Assembly (NCBI RefSeq): GCF_000340215.1
Contig: NW_006921535.1
Span: forward strand, 6,051,414-6,115,413
Length of the DNA: 64,000 nt
From: Pseudocercospora fijiensis CIRAD86
Taxonomy: Eukaryota > Ascomycota > Dothideomycetes > Mycosphaerellales > Mycosphaerellaceae
Direction: 5' to 3'
Made by a program: the position numbers and the translations under genes. This document shows, one piece after another, positions 21,463-33,109 of this stretch; the stretch's first letter is position 1, and the number at the start of each line of letters is the position of its first letter. The notes under the pieces were generated by a model. It was given only the letters and a program-made list of their open reading frames with translations, searched no databases and was not told the DNA's origin.

Positions 21463-22622
21463 AGGAGATAGGGGAGGCTATTTCCGAGGGGATGAAAAGT
21501 GAGGTGAGAGTGAGAGTGAGAGTGAGCCATTGTGCTAGCTAGCTGCTGAAACGGGTGAAGAGAGGTTAAGTCAGCTTTGCCTCATTGATCAACAGTCTGC
21601 GTGAGCTTCACGTCGCCGCTTGAATTGTTGACAGGTGCAGACGGGCGACAAAAGATCAATTTGAAGAAGTACAGCCAGTGGGTTGACCTTGGATTACATT
21701 ACATTCGCAAGAGCTGACCTCCATCCCAAGTGCTTGGAGCTGGCAAGCACTGTTGGGGGATTTCTTTGATGCTCAAAAGTCTTCCCAGCCTGCGAAGCGA
21801 AGCACGACGTTCCATGTGTTGCAAGAGCTTCAAGATAGCATTTCGCAGCCCGTCCTGACACTCAGAGCTGGCGCATGCGTAGAGAGAATGTTTCATCCTC
21901 TCAAGTAGGCCGCCTGGGTCACTTGAAGAAGTCCATGAGGGAGCTTCCATCTGAAATCTCAGCTGTGCTATCCCGGGCACCTCTGGCATCGCAAGCTGTG
22001 TTGAGTGGCGGCAGATCCAGGCGAGGTATTGAATTGATGCGTTCAGGGAGAAGGTGATTACGAGAAGCGAGGCATTGCGAGATTCATCACCAGACTGCAC
22101 GGAAGATGGCTGGGTGTGAAAAAAATTCGAGATGGATGCATGCATGCTTGACGTTCTTCACTCCTCCATACTTATCCATCTTGAGTATGTTAACCGTATA
22201 ACTACGCTTTCCAAATCTCAGCCATGACAACGAGGAGCCCGAGTAATCACGACCTGATGGCGGGCAGACGAAGACCTGAATATACAAGTTGTTGAATTGT
22301 GCCACTGTTCCCGTCAACTGGTCATCCCTCCATTGTTTCTCTTCTCTCCTGACTCCTCATACTTGTATCCTCTTCAACTCCCAAACGTTCGTTGTATCAT
22401 CGGCAATCGCAGAGGTTCGAGATCGAGAATTCTAGCAGGCAAAAGTGAACCGAGGAGGCACTCGTATTTGTTCCTATATTCCACCAAAAACTCCAGCCTT
22501 CGCCTTGCCTAAACGCCACTCGTGACATGCGTCTTCAATTCGGTAAGCATAGAATTTTCTGATCTATCTAATAATTCCTTCTCCAAATCAACCCCCCCCC
22601 CCCCCCCTCCTCCTCCCCCGCC
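21463..22622. other. intergenic with one doubtful ORF
   Basis: A 148-codon minus frame (22145-21699) has plausible protein composition but no recognised motif, signal peptide or good start, and is not called. A run of 16 C stands at 22592-22607. No other structure noted. Confidence 0.4.
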
Positions 22623-23436
22623 TCAAGTTCCACCATCATAAGCAATCCTCCCACACGGCAAAAAGAAAAACGCCACACCCCTTCCCCCTCTCGCCCTAGG
22701 ATAATGCTGCGTCCCAGCCCCAGGACTCGTCCAACCCGCCCCCTGCCAAAACCCCTCAGGCAAACCTTCGAGCTCAAACCCCTCATCAATAGGAACAACA
22801 CAATTAATCTCTCCATACGGGTGTCGGTGGTATTGCCCGGAATATGAAGGTTGGGAATCGAAGTAGACGGCTGTGAGGGACATCCAGAGGGTGGAGGGGG
22901 AGGGGAGGGAGATCTGGGAAAATAAGGTAGCTGTATGGTGGATGGAGAGGGGAGGGGAGGGGGTCTTTTGCGTACTTTTCCCCGACGGTATTTTGGGCCG
23001 TCGATTTCGTGGGTTGCGACCCAGCCTTCTGCGAGGCCTTGTTTGATGTATTTGCAGAAGTCTTCGTAGTAGGGGGTTCCTGGGCCGTAGTCGCGATTGA
23101 GGCGGCTTTCGAGGTCTTTTCCGGGCGTGCTTGGAAAGATGTTAGTCTGCTAGGTACAGTAGGGGTTCTTCACGGAAGTCTCTGGTCGGTCGTACAGGTT
23201 TTGAATCTCGGTCATGAATTCTTGGGCTCTTGTTGCGAGTTTCTGGGCGGTGGGATGGGTGTCGAGATCGATGCCATTGGGTGAGCCGTCGTGAGCTGCT
23301 GTTGCTTTAGACGTTGCGTCGAAGCCTTTGCATATGCGTCCCCAACGACACAACCTTCTACGTCAAGGAGAGCCTTACCTTTCTCGCACTCCCCGCAATG
23401 CCTCAGCCCGTCCACGTATTCTGGATGTGCACCCAT
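22623..23436 (-). CDS. DUF4863 family protein (p-hydroxylaminobenzoate lyase-like)
   Basis: Proposed exons: 23436-23379, 23295-23196, 23129-22976 and 22913-22623, 200 aa, frame kept. Donors are GTAAGG, GTACGA and GTACGC; one acceptor (AAG at 23130) is atypical but follows a CTAAC branch site. The second half matches the DUF4863/PnbB lyase family: LNRDYGPGTPYYE, GLAEGW near the middle, then a cupin-like HRHPYGEIN motif supplying likely metal-binding His/His/Glu, then GAGWTSPG, RGGRG and FFLPCGRI. PnbB converts 4-hydroxylaminobenzoate in bacterial nitroaromatic breakdown; the fungal substrate is unknown. The first exon is the least certain, and a shorter start at 23215 is possible. No other nitroaromatic gene is nearby. 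Confidence 0.65.
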
Positions 23437-24065
23437 GAAGACAACCAGTTTCGCTGGACTTCGAATGAATGAAGTGACTTGCAGGAGGGGTCGTCGGCCT
23501 AGCTGACAGATCAAGCCGTGGGCGGCAAGTTCAGCTGCGTGAGCTCTAGTATTACATAAGCTTCCGACCACCGACTGGAATAGCAGTAATTATTCTAGAC
23601 CCGGAATGCTTTGCTTAGAAGTGCTCAATTGAGCTGTTGGCGGCTGGAATCTCGCAGGAGATGTTGCCGACTGGCATACAAATGTTCCGGTTCCACGTTT
23701 CGAGGTATCTTGAGATCGCATCCCGCCGTTCCAATGGATGTTGCGAAGAATCTGGCGAAGGGTGTAGGTGATTCGTCAGTTAATAACATACGCTCGAGAA
23801 TTGGGTGAAAAAAATGCTAGCAATGGCATGCTTTCTTTCGCTGATGGGTATCATTTCATATCCAGTGCTCTATCTTTGCGCACTGCCTGTACTAAACCAC
23901 TATCCGAGGGACGCAGATCATCGCGCCCAGCAACAAATCGCCTCCCCCTTCAATTTCTTGTAGTGTGCCCACGCCGCCCAACCTGATGCTGATCGCTCAT
24001 ATATTACTCTTTCTCTATCGTGTTTTTGGAGCTTGGCAGCTGTCTGTCTGCCTCGCACCACCCAA
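23437..24065. other. intergenic, no gene seen
   Basis: Short frames only. It contains the promoter of the DUF4863 gene (reading left) and the 3' end of the APRT gene. No repeats seen. Confidence 0.45.
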
Positions 24066-24932
24066 CTATTGCGCCTTGAGGGCCTCGTCCTGCGCACTCA
24101 GTAACGTATGAACTGGAGCATTGAGTTTTTCTCTGCCCTTCAAAAAGTCCAGTTCCATAATGAAGACGTAGCCGAGGAGGTGTCCGCCGAGTTTCTGGAC
24201 GAGATTGCCGGCAGCAGCTGCAGTGCCGCCTGGACCATGGATTAGCCTGGACTTTTGCTGATACTCGCCCAAAGCTCATGTATACCACTCACCCGTCGCA
24301 ATGATATCGTCCACAATCACCACCTTCTGTCCGGGCTTGATCGCATCAGCCTGCATCTGGAAGGCATCCGCTCCATACTCTTTCCGATAACTCTCCTCCA
24401 CCGTCTCACCAGGCAACTTGCCCGGTTTTCGCACAGGCACAAAACCCGCACCGACTCTCAACGCCAACGTCGGGCCGAACAGGAAGCCCCGACTCTCCAA
24501 GCCCACAATCACATCGATCTCGCTCTTCTCGCCAATGGTCGTGTGGAAGCTCGCCGCAAGTTGGTACTCAAGAGCCGTAATGAGATCGCTGTGGAGATCA
24601 TGTGAGCTGAATAGTGGCATGATGTCCTCGAATAGAATGCCTGGCGACGGGAAATCTGGGAACTGCCGCAGTCCGCCCTTGAGCCTTACTTTAAGACGGG
24701 AGAGTTCGGCGGGACTGGCGGCAGAGGCGGAGGCGAGTCCTCCCTTGTCGGCATTTTGCGGTTTGGGGGAGGCAGAGGCAGAAAATGAGGACGAAGTTGG
24801 GTCGGGCGCGTTCGGTGGAGGATGTGCCGAGGTGGAAGCCGTGTTGGCGGCGGCGGCGGCGGCGGCAGCGTTGTTGTCAGTGGGCGTCAGGGAGGAGGTC
24901 GCTGTGAGTGAGGGTTGGGGTGGAGCGGACAT
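24066..24932 (-). CDS. APT1: adenine phosphoribosyltransferase
   Basis: Purine salvage enzyme that makes AMP from adenine and PRPP in the cytosol. Two exons, 24932-24293 and 24229-24066, with a 63-nt intron (GTGAGT...CCAG) placed exactly inside the PRPP-binding loop [18 protein letters not shown]. Upstream conserved blocks are [25 protein letters not shown] and the E-YG substrate segment. The catalytic core (about 180 aa) has the usual length. Ahead of it is an extra ~85-residue tail of Ala/Ser/Pro with an Ala-8 run, probably disordered. An in-frame upstream ATG at 24992 would add 20 residues; the start at 24932 is preferred because MSAPP is typical of fungal cytosolic proteins. Confidence 0.92.
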
Positions 24933-25194
24933 GGCGAAAGGAGAAAGAGGGAGAGGGAGGGTAGAAAAAGGGCGGCACTGCTGATGTGGCACGAATAGTT
25001 ACTGTGAAATTCGGTTTGCAGATGCAGGCAGGCGAGGCGTGCAGGGGCCACTGGATGGGCCGCGAGGTGTGCACAATGCACATCAGCGCCGTCTCACTCC
25101 ATGTGGCATAACTTAGGCTGAGCCTGGGATGTGATTCTGCCGCCGACGGGAACAACAACGGGACAGTTTGTTGTGCTTCCAAACGACGCTGGAT

Positions 25195-25195
25195 G

Positions 25196-25226
<31 letters not shown>
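25195..25226. repeat. GAC trinucleotide microsatellite
   Basis: About ten GAC units upstream of the APRT gene. Open in several frames but not coding by any other sign. Confidence 0.85.
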
Positions 25227-25227
<1 letters not shown>

Positions 25228-25481
25228 CAAGGTGCAGGCGGGCGCACACGAGTCAGACAGCGATCAGCAGCTGCAGCCACATGCACGACACCGGGCTCAG
25301 ATCAATCAAAGACTCGCAAAGTGAATAGGCGGTCGGGCCAGCTACACGTGTGCGCGTCTGCGTCGTGGGACAGGGACGGGATGGGATGGGATGGCGTGCG
25401 AATGGGTTGAGAAATTCTGGTCTGCTGTGCGGTTGCATTGGATTGCATGTGAATGGAATCCCAAACGGAGATCAACCAGGT

Positions 25482-25510
25482 CCACGCCCACGCCCACGCC
25501 CACGCCCACG
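25482..25510. repeat. hexanucleotide repeat CGCCCA
   Basis: Four to five tandem cacgcc units. Confidence 0.85.
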
Positions 25511-26346
25511 TTCCTCCTGCTTGCAATCAGAACGCACATGCTGATACACTTTCACAACGCCATGTCTTGCCCATCTACCCACTGTACCACAATCAACGAT
25601 AGCTCACATCTGCACCCACCCAACCCTCCACAAACTCCCTGTCCACATCCTTGCCGACCCATCACTGTACCGCAAACCCTTCCAAAATCCTTCCATGCAT
25701 AAGGCCGTGTTCCACTCTGATATCCACTTCTCGTATGCCGGTTGGGAACATCTGCACCACTCATTTCTACCGTTGAGACTCCTCCCCGTGCATGCGCGAA
25801 ATTCTTCGACGATGCATATACAGTACAAAGAAATGTTTAAGACATGTTAACCCTGTACCACGGTCGTACCATGTGTGGAGCCGATGCAGACTGACGGATG
25901 ACAGGGCTGTATACGTGAGTGACAATGACCACCACCATCGTACTGATCACCAGATATCTCCCTTTCCTCGCTCTCTGCACCCAATACGCTCATACGAATC
26001 TTGGGATGGATCTGGCGGCTTGACTACACGTACCTTATCATCGGAAAGGCAAGGCAGCGCGACGATCGTGTCCCTATGCCTCGAGCGTCTGCATCATCCT
26101 AGCACATGCTTCTTCATCATCTTAACACTCGAAAGCATCATGCCATGCCGTCGAGAGCGCCAAGGTGGCTTCAAAAGGTCGAAATATGCTGTACATTCGG
26201 ATTTGATACACCCAGCCACGCAATCTGTACAGCGCGCCTCCCGTCGCATACACGCCTTCATGTATCCCTGCCATCGCTAAATGCAGCAGAACAGAACACA
26301 TGGTCTACAATAACAAGAGCGAAGATGGCCCATCAACATCCGTATC

Positions 26347-28434
26347 CTACTCCTTCTTGGGTTCGCCGCCACCAGTGAGCCAAGACATGGCACCTTGCTT
26401 CATGTCTTTCGCGTGGGCTTCCATCAATTTCTTTTGCTCTTCCGCTTCCTCCTTCAGCCATTGCTCTCCATGCTCTCGGATCTGCTTCTCAAGAGCTTCG
26501 TACTGCTTCTGACCTTGTTCGCGAATCTGGTCCGACAGCATCTTCCCTTGCGCCAAGCCTTCCGCTACGGATTGGCCATCTGCGAGCTGCATGCCGCCAC
26601 CCATGCCGCTTCCGCCCTTGACACCCAAGGCACCTGCAAAGCTACCAAGAGAGAACTTCGACTTTCGCTTGCGTTCTTCGCTGAGTTGAGCCTGGAACTT
26701 CTCGCGAGCGAGGGCCTCTCTTCGAGCAAACTCCTCCGGGATGGATTGGCCTTCGAATGACTTGAGCACTGTGCGTACATCGTCGGTGCCCATAGTTGCA
26801 ACATATTCCAGGAAGGGAATTAGAGATACCAGGTCCTTGGTATGCGGGTCCTTGGGGTCTCCACTCCACTTGGGAATGATGATGGCATTGTCCGGCTGGT
26901 TCTTGACATGAGGCGCATGGGTGTCGATGATGAGAGTCTTCTTGAGATCACGGTTGAGGTAGGAGAGATCCTTCACGTACTCGCCCTTCTCGTACTTGGT
27001 CGCCTCGCGTCCCAATGGCCACATGATGAAGTGGTATGGGTCGAGCTTGGCAATAACTGGATCTGCCATGGTGCGTGGCACAGATGTGAACAGGACCAGC
27101 TCGTAGTATTGGGAGAGGTAGCGGATGAAGTAGTCAATGCCAGGGCGCTTGGCAGTGCGGTAGCCGTGCTTGGTGTCCCAGGTGGTGTGAATCATGAGGT
27201 CTTCGAGGGAGAGTACCAAAGTGTATGGAGGTCGCTGGGATTCAGGCACATCTGGGAGAAGCTTAGGGAAAGCCGGCTCGGTATAGTAGCCGGCCTGGTT
27301 GCCGAAGCGCGCTCTGGCACGAGCCCACATCTTCGCAGGCGACCAGCCATCAGCGTTCTCAGGCTCAAATCCAGAAGGCAGCTCGTCAGATGCGCTGTAG
27401 GGACGGGAAAGGTAGAAGCCGGTAAGCAAGATTCCAAATGTCATGGAGGCATACACGTATTTCACGAGCCGGGCACGTCTCCTGTCCAGCGAGGTCTCGT
27501 ATGCTGAGCGGTCATAGTCGCGCTCCTCGCCTTCCTTCCTTCGCGTTCCCTCTGGCGAAGAAGTCAAATCCAGCTTGTCTTCTTGCGATTCTGCCGCATC
27601 CTGCTCCTGAGCCCTGGCCTTGGCTTGGCCAAACTCTATATCAAAAGTTGATGGAATACCATGTCGGAGGTCAGGTAATGGTCCTGTTGCTGATGGTGTC
27701 TCTGGAGGCTGCGACTGGTTCTCCACCACGGCTTCTTTTCGCTGCGTCTCTTCTCTGATACCACCTGGCGCTGGCTCATCTGCGTCGAACTTCTGCGCCA
27801 TTGGCTCCATCGGCTGTTCTTGCTGCTTCGCCTGGCCCATCTCCACCTTGAATGCCTCGGCGATCTCCGCCAGACTCTTGCCCTCTGCGTGCATTTGGCC
27901 GAGCTTCTGCGACATGCGCTGCTGCTCTGGAGTCAAGCTCTTTTGCAGCTCCAGCGCGATCTCGTCCCACTTCATGCCCTTGGCGCGTAGCTCTTGCACC
28001 TTCTCCACCTGCGCTTTGTCAAGCAAGCTGCCTACCGCATCGCCCTCGAGCGGAGATGTGGTAGTCGATGCTGGGTCTACGGTTCTCTTGCCTTGCACTG
28101 GCGATTCAGCGCCCACTGTAGCTCCTGCCGCCGCCGCCGCCGCCGCCGCACCTGGGCTGCTTGGCGTGGAGGATGCGCCCTCGAATTGGATGCCATCATT
28201 CGGCTTCCATGTCTGATCCTTGGGCAGTGCTGTACGAGGCGATGTCTGGTGAGTCTGCGCTGGTGCCGGCTTGAAAGCTTTGGGTGGCGGCGGCGGCGGC
28301 GGTCGCGGAGGTTTCGAAGAGGCGTATGTTCTCAGCTGTATAGAGGGAGAGGCAGATGCGCTTATGGTGGCATGGCGAAGATGTGGTAGATGGGTAGCTC
28401 TAGAGGCTCGCAGAGCTGCTGCTCGGGGCAGCAT
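26347..28434 (-). CDS. TIM50: Tim50 mitochondrial inner-membrane translocase subunit
   Basis: Receptor of the TIM23 complex that takes presequence proteins from TOM. Single exon of 695 aa. The N-terminus is Arg/Ala/Ser-rich with few acids (MLPRAAALRASRATHL), a mitochondrial presequence. A single membrane helix (YASMTFGILLTGFYL) lies near residue 330. It is followed by the NIF/FCP1-like domain (TLVLSLEDLMIH, KRPGIDYFIRYLSQYYELVLFT in part, HFIMWPLGREATKY, LIIDTHAPHVKNQPDN). The phosphatase DxDxT site is replaced by LEDLM, as expected for non-catalytic Tim50. The region before the membrane helix is ~300 aa, longer than usual, with a poly-Pro tract and a helical block (residues ~145-205). The C-terminus is a charged helical tail. 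Confidence 0.93.
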   Translation of the reverse strand: MLPRAAALRASRATHLPHLRHATISASASPSIQLRTYASSKPPRPPPPPPPKAFKPAPAQTHQTSPRTALPKDQTWKPNDGIQFEGASSTPSSPGAAAAAAAAGATVGAESPVQGKRTVDPASTTTSPLEGDAVGSLLDKAQVEKVQELRAKGMKWDEIALELQKSLTPEQQRMSQKLGQMHAEGKSLAEIAEAFKVEMGQAKQQEQPMEPMAQKFDADEPAPGGIREETQRKEAVVENQSQPPETPSATGPLPDLRHGIPSTFDIEFGQAKARAQEQDAAESQEDKLDLTSSPEGTRRKEGEERDYDRSAYETSLDRRRARLVKYVYASMTFGILLTGFYLSRPYSASDELPSGFEPENADGWSPAKMWARARARFGNQAGYYTEPAFPKLLPDVPESQRPPYTLVLSLEDLMIHTTWDTKHGYRTAKRPGIDYFIRYLSQYYELVLFTSVPRTMADPVIAKLDPYHFIMWPLGREATKYEKGEYVKDLSYLNRDLKKTLIIDTHAPHVKNQPDNAIIIPKWSGDPKDPHTKDLVSLIPFLEYVATMGTDDVRTVLKSFEGQSIPEEFARREALAREKFQAQLSEERKRKSKFSLGSFAGALGVKGGSGMGGGMQLADGQSVAEGLAQGKMLSDQIREQGQKQYEALEKQIREHGEQWLKEEAEEQKKLMEAHAKDMKQGAMSWLTGGGEPKKE

Positions 28435-28835
28435 ATTCGGAGAGGAACAGCGCAGAGGGAATTTCTACACTTCGCGCAGTGAGAAGGCCACGACCACGTA
28501 AAGCGCTCTTTTGCATGTGATAGCAGGCTAGAGCAGATGCACATGAAAGTTGACAGTGAATGTTCAAATCTGCAGCGGGTGGAAAGATCTCGAGACGCAC
28601 GGGCTGCACACCTCCGAAGCCGAGTGCGAAGCCGAATCCGAAGCGGTGGATTGCGAACAGTGCACGCGGGAAGCGGGAAGGGAAGGGATGGTCATCGAAA
28701 TGCCAGCGCCAACGCCAACGCCAACGCCAACGCCAACGCCAGCTGTACTGTCCACCACAATTGCATGTCAAAATGCGCACGCACATACGCACACATTCCT
28801 CCGCCGTGCTTTCAAGGTCATGGCAATGAGTGGAA
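28435..28835. promoter_or_regulatory. divergent promoter of TIM50 and the GH47 gene, with CGCCAA hexamer run
   Basis: About 400 bp separate the two divergent start codons, so both promoters lie here. A six- to seven-fold CGCCAA (or AACGCC) repeat occupies 28702-28741. No TATA box is obvious. That the two genes are co-regulated is inference only. Confidence 0.6.
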
Positions 28836-31800
28836 ATGCAAATGCGGCTCGCCATCCAGCTCCTGATCACCGGAGCGACTACCGTTCTCTGCGCGACCGA
28901 TAACTCCCTAATCTCGCAACTCCGACAAGACACCCGAGACCTTTTCTACCATGGCTTCGACAACTACATGTCCCATGCCTTCCCCGACGACGAGCTGAAG
29001 CCAATCACGTGTGGCCCTCAGACCAGGAATCGCGACAATCCAGCAGATATCGGAGTCAACGACCCTCTCGGAAACTACAGCGTCACGTTAATCGACTCCC
29101 TGTCGACTCTCGCCATATTGGCCTCTGGCCCCCACGACAACAAGGACAAGCGCCACCCCTTCCGCGACTTCCAGAATGCCGTCAAGAGCTTGGTCGAGCT
29201 GTATGGCGACGGCACAAAGAAGAAGCCGTGTGGCATGCGAGCGTGTGGCTTCGACTTGGACAGCAAAGTCCAGGTGTTCGAGACCAACATTCGCGGGGTG
29301 GGTGGACTTCTCTCGGCGCATTTGTTCGCGAGAGGCGACCTGCCCATCAAGGGATACACACCTGTGTGGAAGACAGGGAGGACCCCGGGCATCAAATGGA
29401 AGAACGGCTTCGTCTACAATGACCAACTTCTGCGTCTGGCCTACGATCTGGCTTCACGCCTCCTCCCAGCATTTACCACGCCGACCGACATCCCGTATCC
29501 GAGAGTCAATCTTCGGACGGGTATCCCTTTTTACCGCCATGCCGACAATGGAATGTGCAGGCTGGACGGAACTTCTACCGGTTCAAGAGACACGACTGAG
29601 AATTGCGCGGCCGGCGCTGGCAGTCTCGTCCTGGAATTCACAACCCTCAGCAGGCTGACTGGCGATCCTCGCTTTGAGAATGTGGCAAAGAAAGCATTCT
29701 GGGCCATTTGGAACAGGCGTTCAGGTGAGTGACTCCGCAAACAAGCAGCTTTCTATCCGGGAAACGCTGCATCGACCGGCGCTGCAACACTTACTGATTT
29801 GTGAACAGGCAGCGGACTTTTAGGAAATGGCGTCGACGCCGAAAGCGGCCTTTGGACACACCCTCCTCTATCTGGCATCGGCGCTGGCATCGACTCGTTC
29901 TTCGAATATTCTATCAAGTCGCACATTCTGCTTTCGAACCTGCCTTACAACATCAGCGATCACCTTGCCAATTCTCCAGAGAGTTTCTTGACTGCCTGGG
30001 AGCAGGCCCATTCTGCAGTCAAGCACCATGTCTATCACAACAGTAATCAAGAGAAGCATCCGTATTACGGCCAAGTCGATTGGGCGAGTGGTGCGCCACG
30101 CTACGCTTGGATTGATAACTTGTCCGCATACTACCCTGGCTTACTGGTCTTGGCCGGACAGTTGGAGGAGGCAATTGAGTCGCATCTTCTGTACAGTGCA
30201 CTCTGGACTCGATTCGGAGCCCTGCCAGAACGCTACAATGTCGCTAGCAATTTCATCGACCGGAACTTCAAGCACTGGGTAGGCCGACCAGAGTTCATCG
30301 AAAGCACTTTCTACTTGTATCAAGCGACCAAAGATCCATACTATCTTCACGTCGGCGAGATGACCTTGCGCGACATTCGGAAACGATGCTGGACCAAGTG
30401 TGGCTGGGCTGACCTGGCAGATGTTACAACTGGCGAGCAGCGAGATCGCATGGAGAGCTTCTTCCTCGGCGAGACCGCCAAGTACCTTTATCTGCTCTTC
30501 ACCGAGGACCATCCACTCAACAAGCTCGACAAGCCTTTCGTCTTCACAACTGAAGGCCATCCGATGATCATTCCAGACCGCATCAGACGTGCACCTCAGG
30601 ACACTGATGTTCTGCGCCAAACACGCTTGTGGGAACGACAACAGGTCTTGCCTGCCGCAACCTGCCCTGCACCACTTCCTGCCTTGCCACTTACTGCGAG
30701 CAACATTGCAAATCGGGATGATCTCTTTCATGCTTCCGCCATGGCTCTTCTGCACTTGACCCGACAAGATCCAGCTCGCTCTTCGCCATTGGCGGAGATG
30801 TCGGAAGAGAGTCCAGGGATATCTTTCGCTGATGTGAGAAGCCCGACAAATTACACTTTCTATCCGTGGACTCTACCAAGAACCCTGATACCTGCCAAAG
30901 GCCTTTCGTCACCCATACTCAGCCCAATTATCAGCACCCTTACCTTCCCAAATCTGGTCAGTACTATAAATGAAGGTGCCGAGAATGGGCTCGTCTCACT
31001 TGGTGCCCTGCAGAAGATTGTAGATGGTGTCTTGGTCAATTCGCTCTCGAATCTGCGCATCAACATGGTGCAGGAGTCGAAAAGCCTGTTGCTCCCAGAC
31101 TACCGTGGTGTCCTAGTCGAGCAGCCTGCTAGCGACGAGTTCCGGATTCATGGGATCGCCAACTGGGCGCTCGGACGAGATGAGAAAGTGCTTCTCAGCG
31201 GCGAAGCTCTCAAAGGCGTCAGCCCGACCGATCCGCACTTCACTCGCGTCAAGGACCTTGAAATGATTGATCTTGTTGTGGACGTGCCCATATCAGCTGA
31301 GGGAAGCGACAGTGGGGGCTTTGGCGATTTCGAGCTGGAAGTGTCCGAAAATGTAACCATGGACTCGCTGGTGGAAGAGCTTCAAGGCATGATCTCCAGC
31401 CTGTTCTCGGCGGCCTCCACGACTACGCCGCAGCCTGCGCGTCCTCCAGCAGTCGATGCCAATGGTAATCCGACGCTGCTTAGACAGTACTTGCCCGCAA
31501 TTCTGGCGACTGGTCCTGGAGCCGCACCACCGCCAGCCAGCATGGATATCGACCCACTTGCGGTGCCCACTGGACAACTCCTGCATGACAAAATCTTCTT
31601 TCTTGACGACCAACTTTGTGACCATCGTCTCCCCGCAGCCATTGCAAAAGGCTATCAGGTGCTGATCATTAGGCGTGGAAGCTGTAGTTTCAACGACAAG
31701 CTGGCTAATATTCCAGCTTTTGCACCTCACCCAAGCTCGCTTCAGCTAGTCATCGTCATCAGCGGTCCTGAAGATGCAGGTTCACAAGAAGGCACTTTGA

Positions 31801-32117
31801 TACGGCCTCTACTCGATCAGACTCAGCTTACCCCGACAGGCATCGAGCGAAGGCATCCGATTGCAATGTGTATGGTTAATGGCGCTGCGAAGCCCGCTGG
31901 AAATACTGCCGACAGCATGTCCCACGATGCTGAAGACCTTCTCAAACGAGTTGCCTCCGCCTCTGGTCGCTTCGTGGATGGCAGGCTGGCCGAGGCTAGA
32001 AGGACAGGCGTTGGTGATGGCAAGAACAAAATTCACCTCGGCACTGGCTTAGGAGTAAAGCGAAGGTACTGGTTCGAGAGTATGGGTGTGGTAATCAACA
32101 ACCTATTGATGGTCTAA
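28836..32117 (+). CDS. MNL1: ER-degradation alpha-mannosidase-like protein (Htm1/Mnl1/EDEM, GH47) with PA domain
   Basis: Trims mannose from misfolded glycoproteins in the ER lumen to mark them for degradation. Exons 28836-29724 and 29809-32117 (84-nt intron, GTGAGT...AACAG) give 1,065 aa. A signal peptide (IQLLITGATTVLCA) opens the protein. GH47 blocks follow in order: DPLGNYSVTLIDSLSTLAIL, ETNIRGVGGLLSAH, DSFFEYSIKSHIL, RYAWIDNLSAYYPGL, the PEFIESTFYLYQATKDP segment, MESFFLGETAKYLYLLF and FTTEGHP. The acidic residues expected for catalysis are in these blocks. Near residues 850-950 is a PA-like domain (LIIRRGSCSFNDKLAN), as in Mnl1/EDEM3. The ATG at 28836 (or 28842) is taken because the frame has no earlier ATG in phase. 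Confidence 0.92.
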
Positions 32118-33109
32118 ACCAAAGATTACCTCGTTGCTGAATGGTGTTAGCTCCGCAACCATGAGGCAGAAATGGAGCAGGCGTTTTCACGGAGTACTGG
32201 AATTCAACATGGCACACAGCACGAGATACCCAAATTCTAGACATTCTAGACATCTTCTGCAATATCACTGAAACTGGTCTTGACTCATTCAACCCTTTCA
32301 CGCCGCTCTCTCCCTTCTCGACACATATCAAGGCACGAATATTAACTGAATGCAGGCGCTTGATGTCAACGATGGCTTGGAGTGTGTCTACTGTAAGTGT
32401 TTTGATGCACTCTTCACATTCTGCATTATCTGATGTCTTCCTGATACTTCTTCGCTCACCGCAGGTCCTCAAAGAAAATGTCTTTGCCCACGTTTGGAAA
32501 CGCAGACGCTCGAAAGGGGTGAGGTGAAGAGCTGCCGCAGGTTGAAAACTGCGTTCTATTCATTTCACTTACCTTAGCTTATAGGACCTCAATCACACAG
32601 CAGACATCGGATCCGAGGTGGAATACTCGGGCTTAGCATTATCGTGGAGCTGCGAACGGAAGAGGCAGACACATTCTAGGGCTTCTCAAGTGCATATCGG
32701 TGATCACTCAATATCTCGAACTATTACAGCTTCAACTGACTTTGAGCCGGATTTCTTGGAATCTACAATGCTCTAGAGCGCATAAGGAGAATATCGTTAA
32801 GGTTGCTTTCATGTGAGTATTAGGAAAGATGTCGATACATGTTACTCACTCAAGGTCGCGAGTCACTGTAGCTTCGAACAGCTTCGAGCCGGAAAGCATG
32901 CGGAGCGGGAGAGGCGAACATCGTTTCACTTTTATGTGAGTATCAGCAAAGGTCTCGAACCAGGTCTCGAGACAGGTTACTCAACATGTCGAACTACTGT
33001 AGCTTCGACAAGAATACGGAGCGGGAGAGGCAAACATCGGTTCACGTTGATATGCCTAGACAAGTGTAATTACGGAGTGCCCTCACGCCGTTTCCTCCAG
33101 TCCATTCAC
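32118..33109. other. intergenic, no gene seen
   Basis: Two gene ends meet here. A degenerate direct repeat is visible around 32,690-33,040: gtgagtatta/gtgagtatca, ctcgaactattacagcttc/gtcgaactactgtagcttcg and gcgggagaggc-aacatcg each occur more than once about 120-200 bp apart. Confidence 0.5.

Larger units (their letters stand above)
24993..26346. other. intergenic between APRT and TIM50, rich in simple repeats
   Basis: No gene recognised. Simple repeats are a GAC run (25195-25226), GGGAT repeats (25377-25392) and a CGCCCA hexamer run (25482-25510). The left part is the APRT promoter and 5' leader, the right part the TIM50 3' region. Chance frames up to 162 codons occur. Confidence 0.5.
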
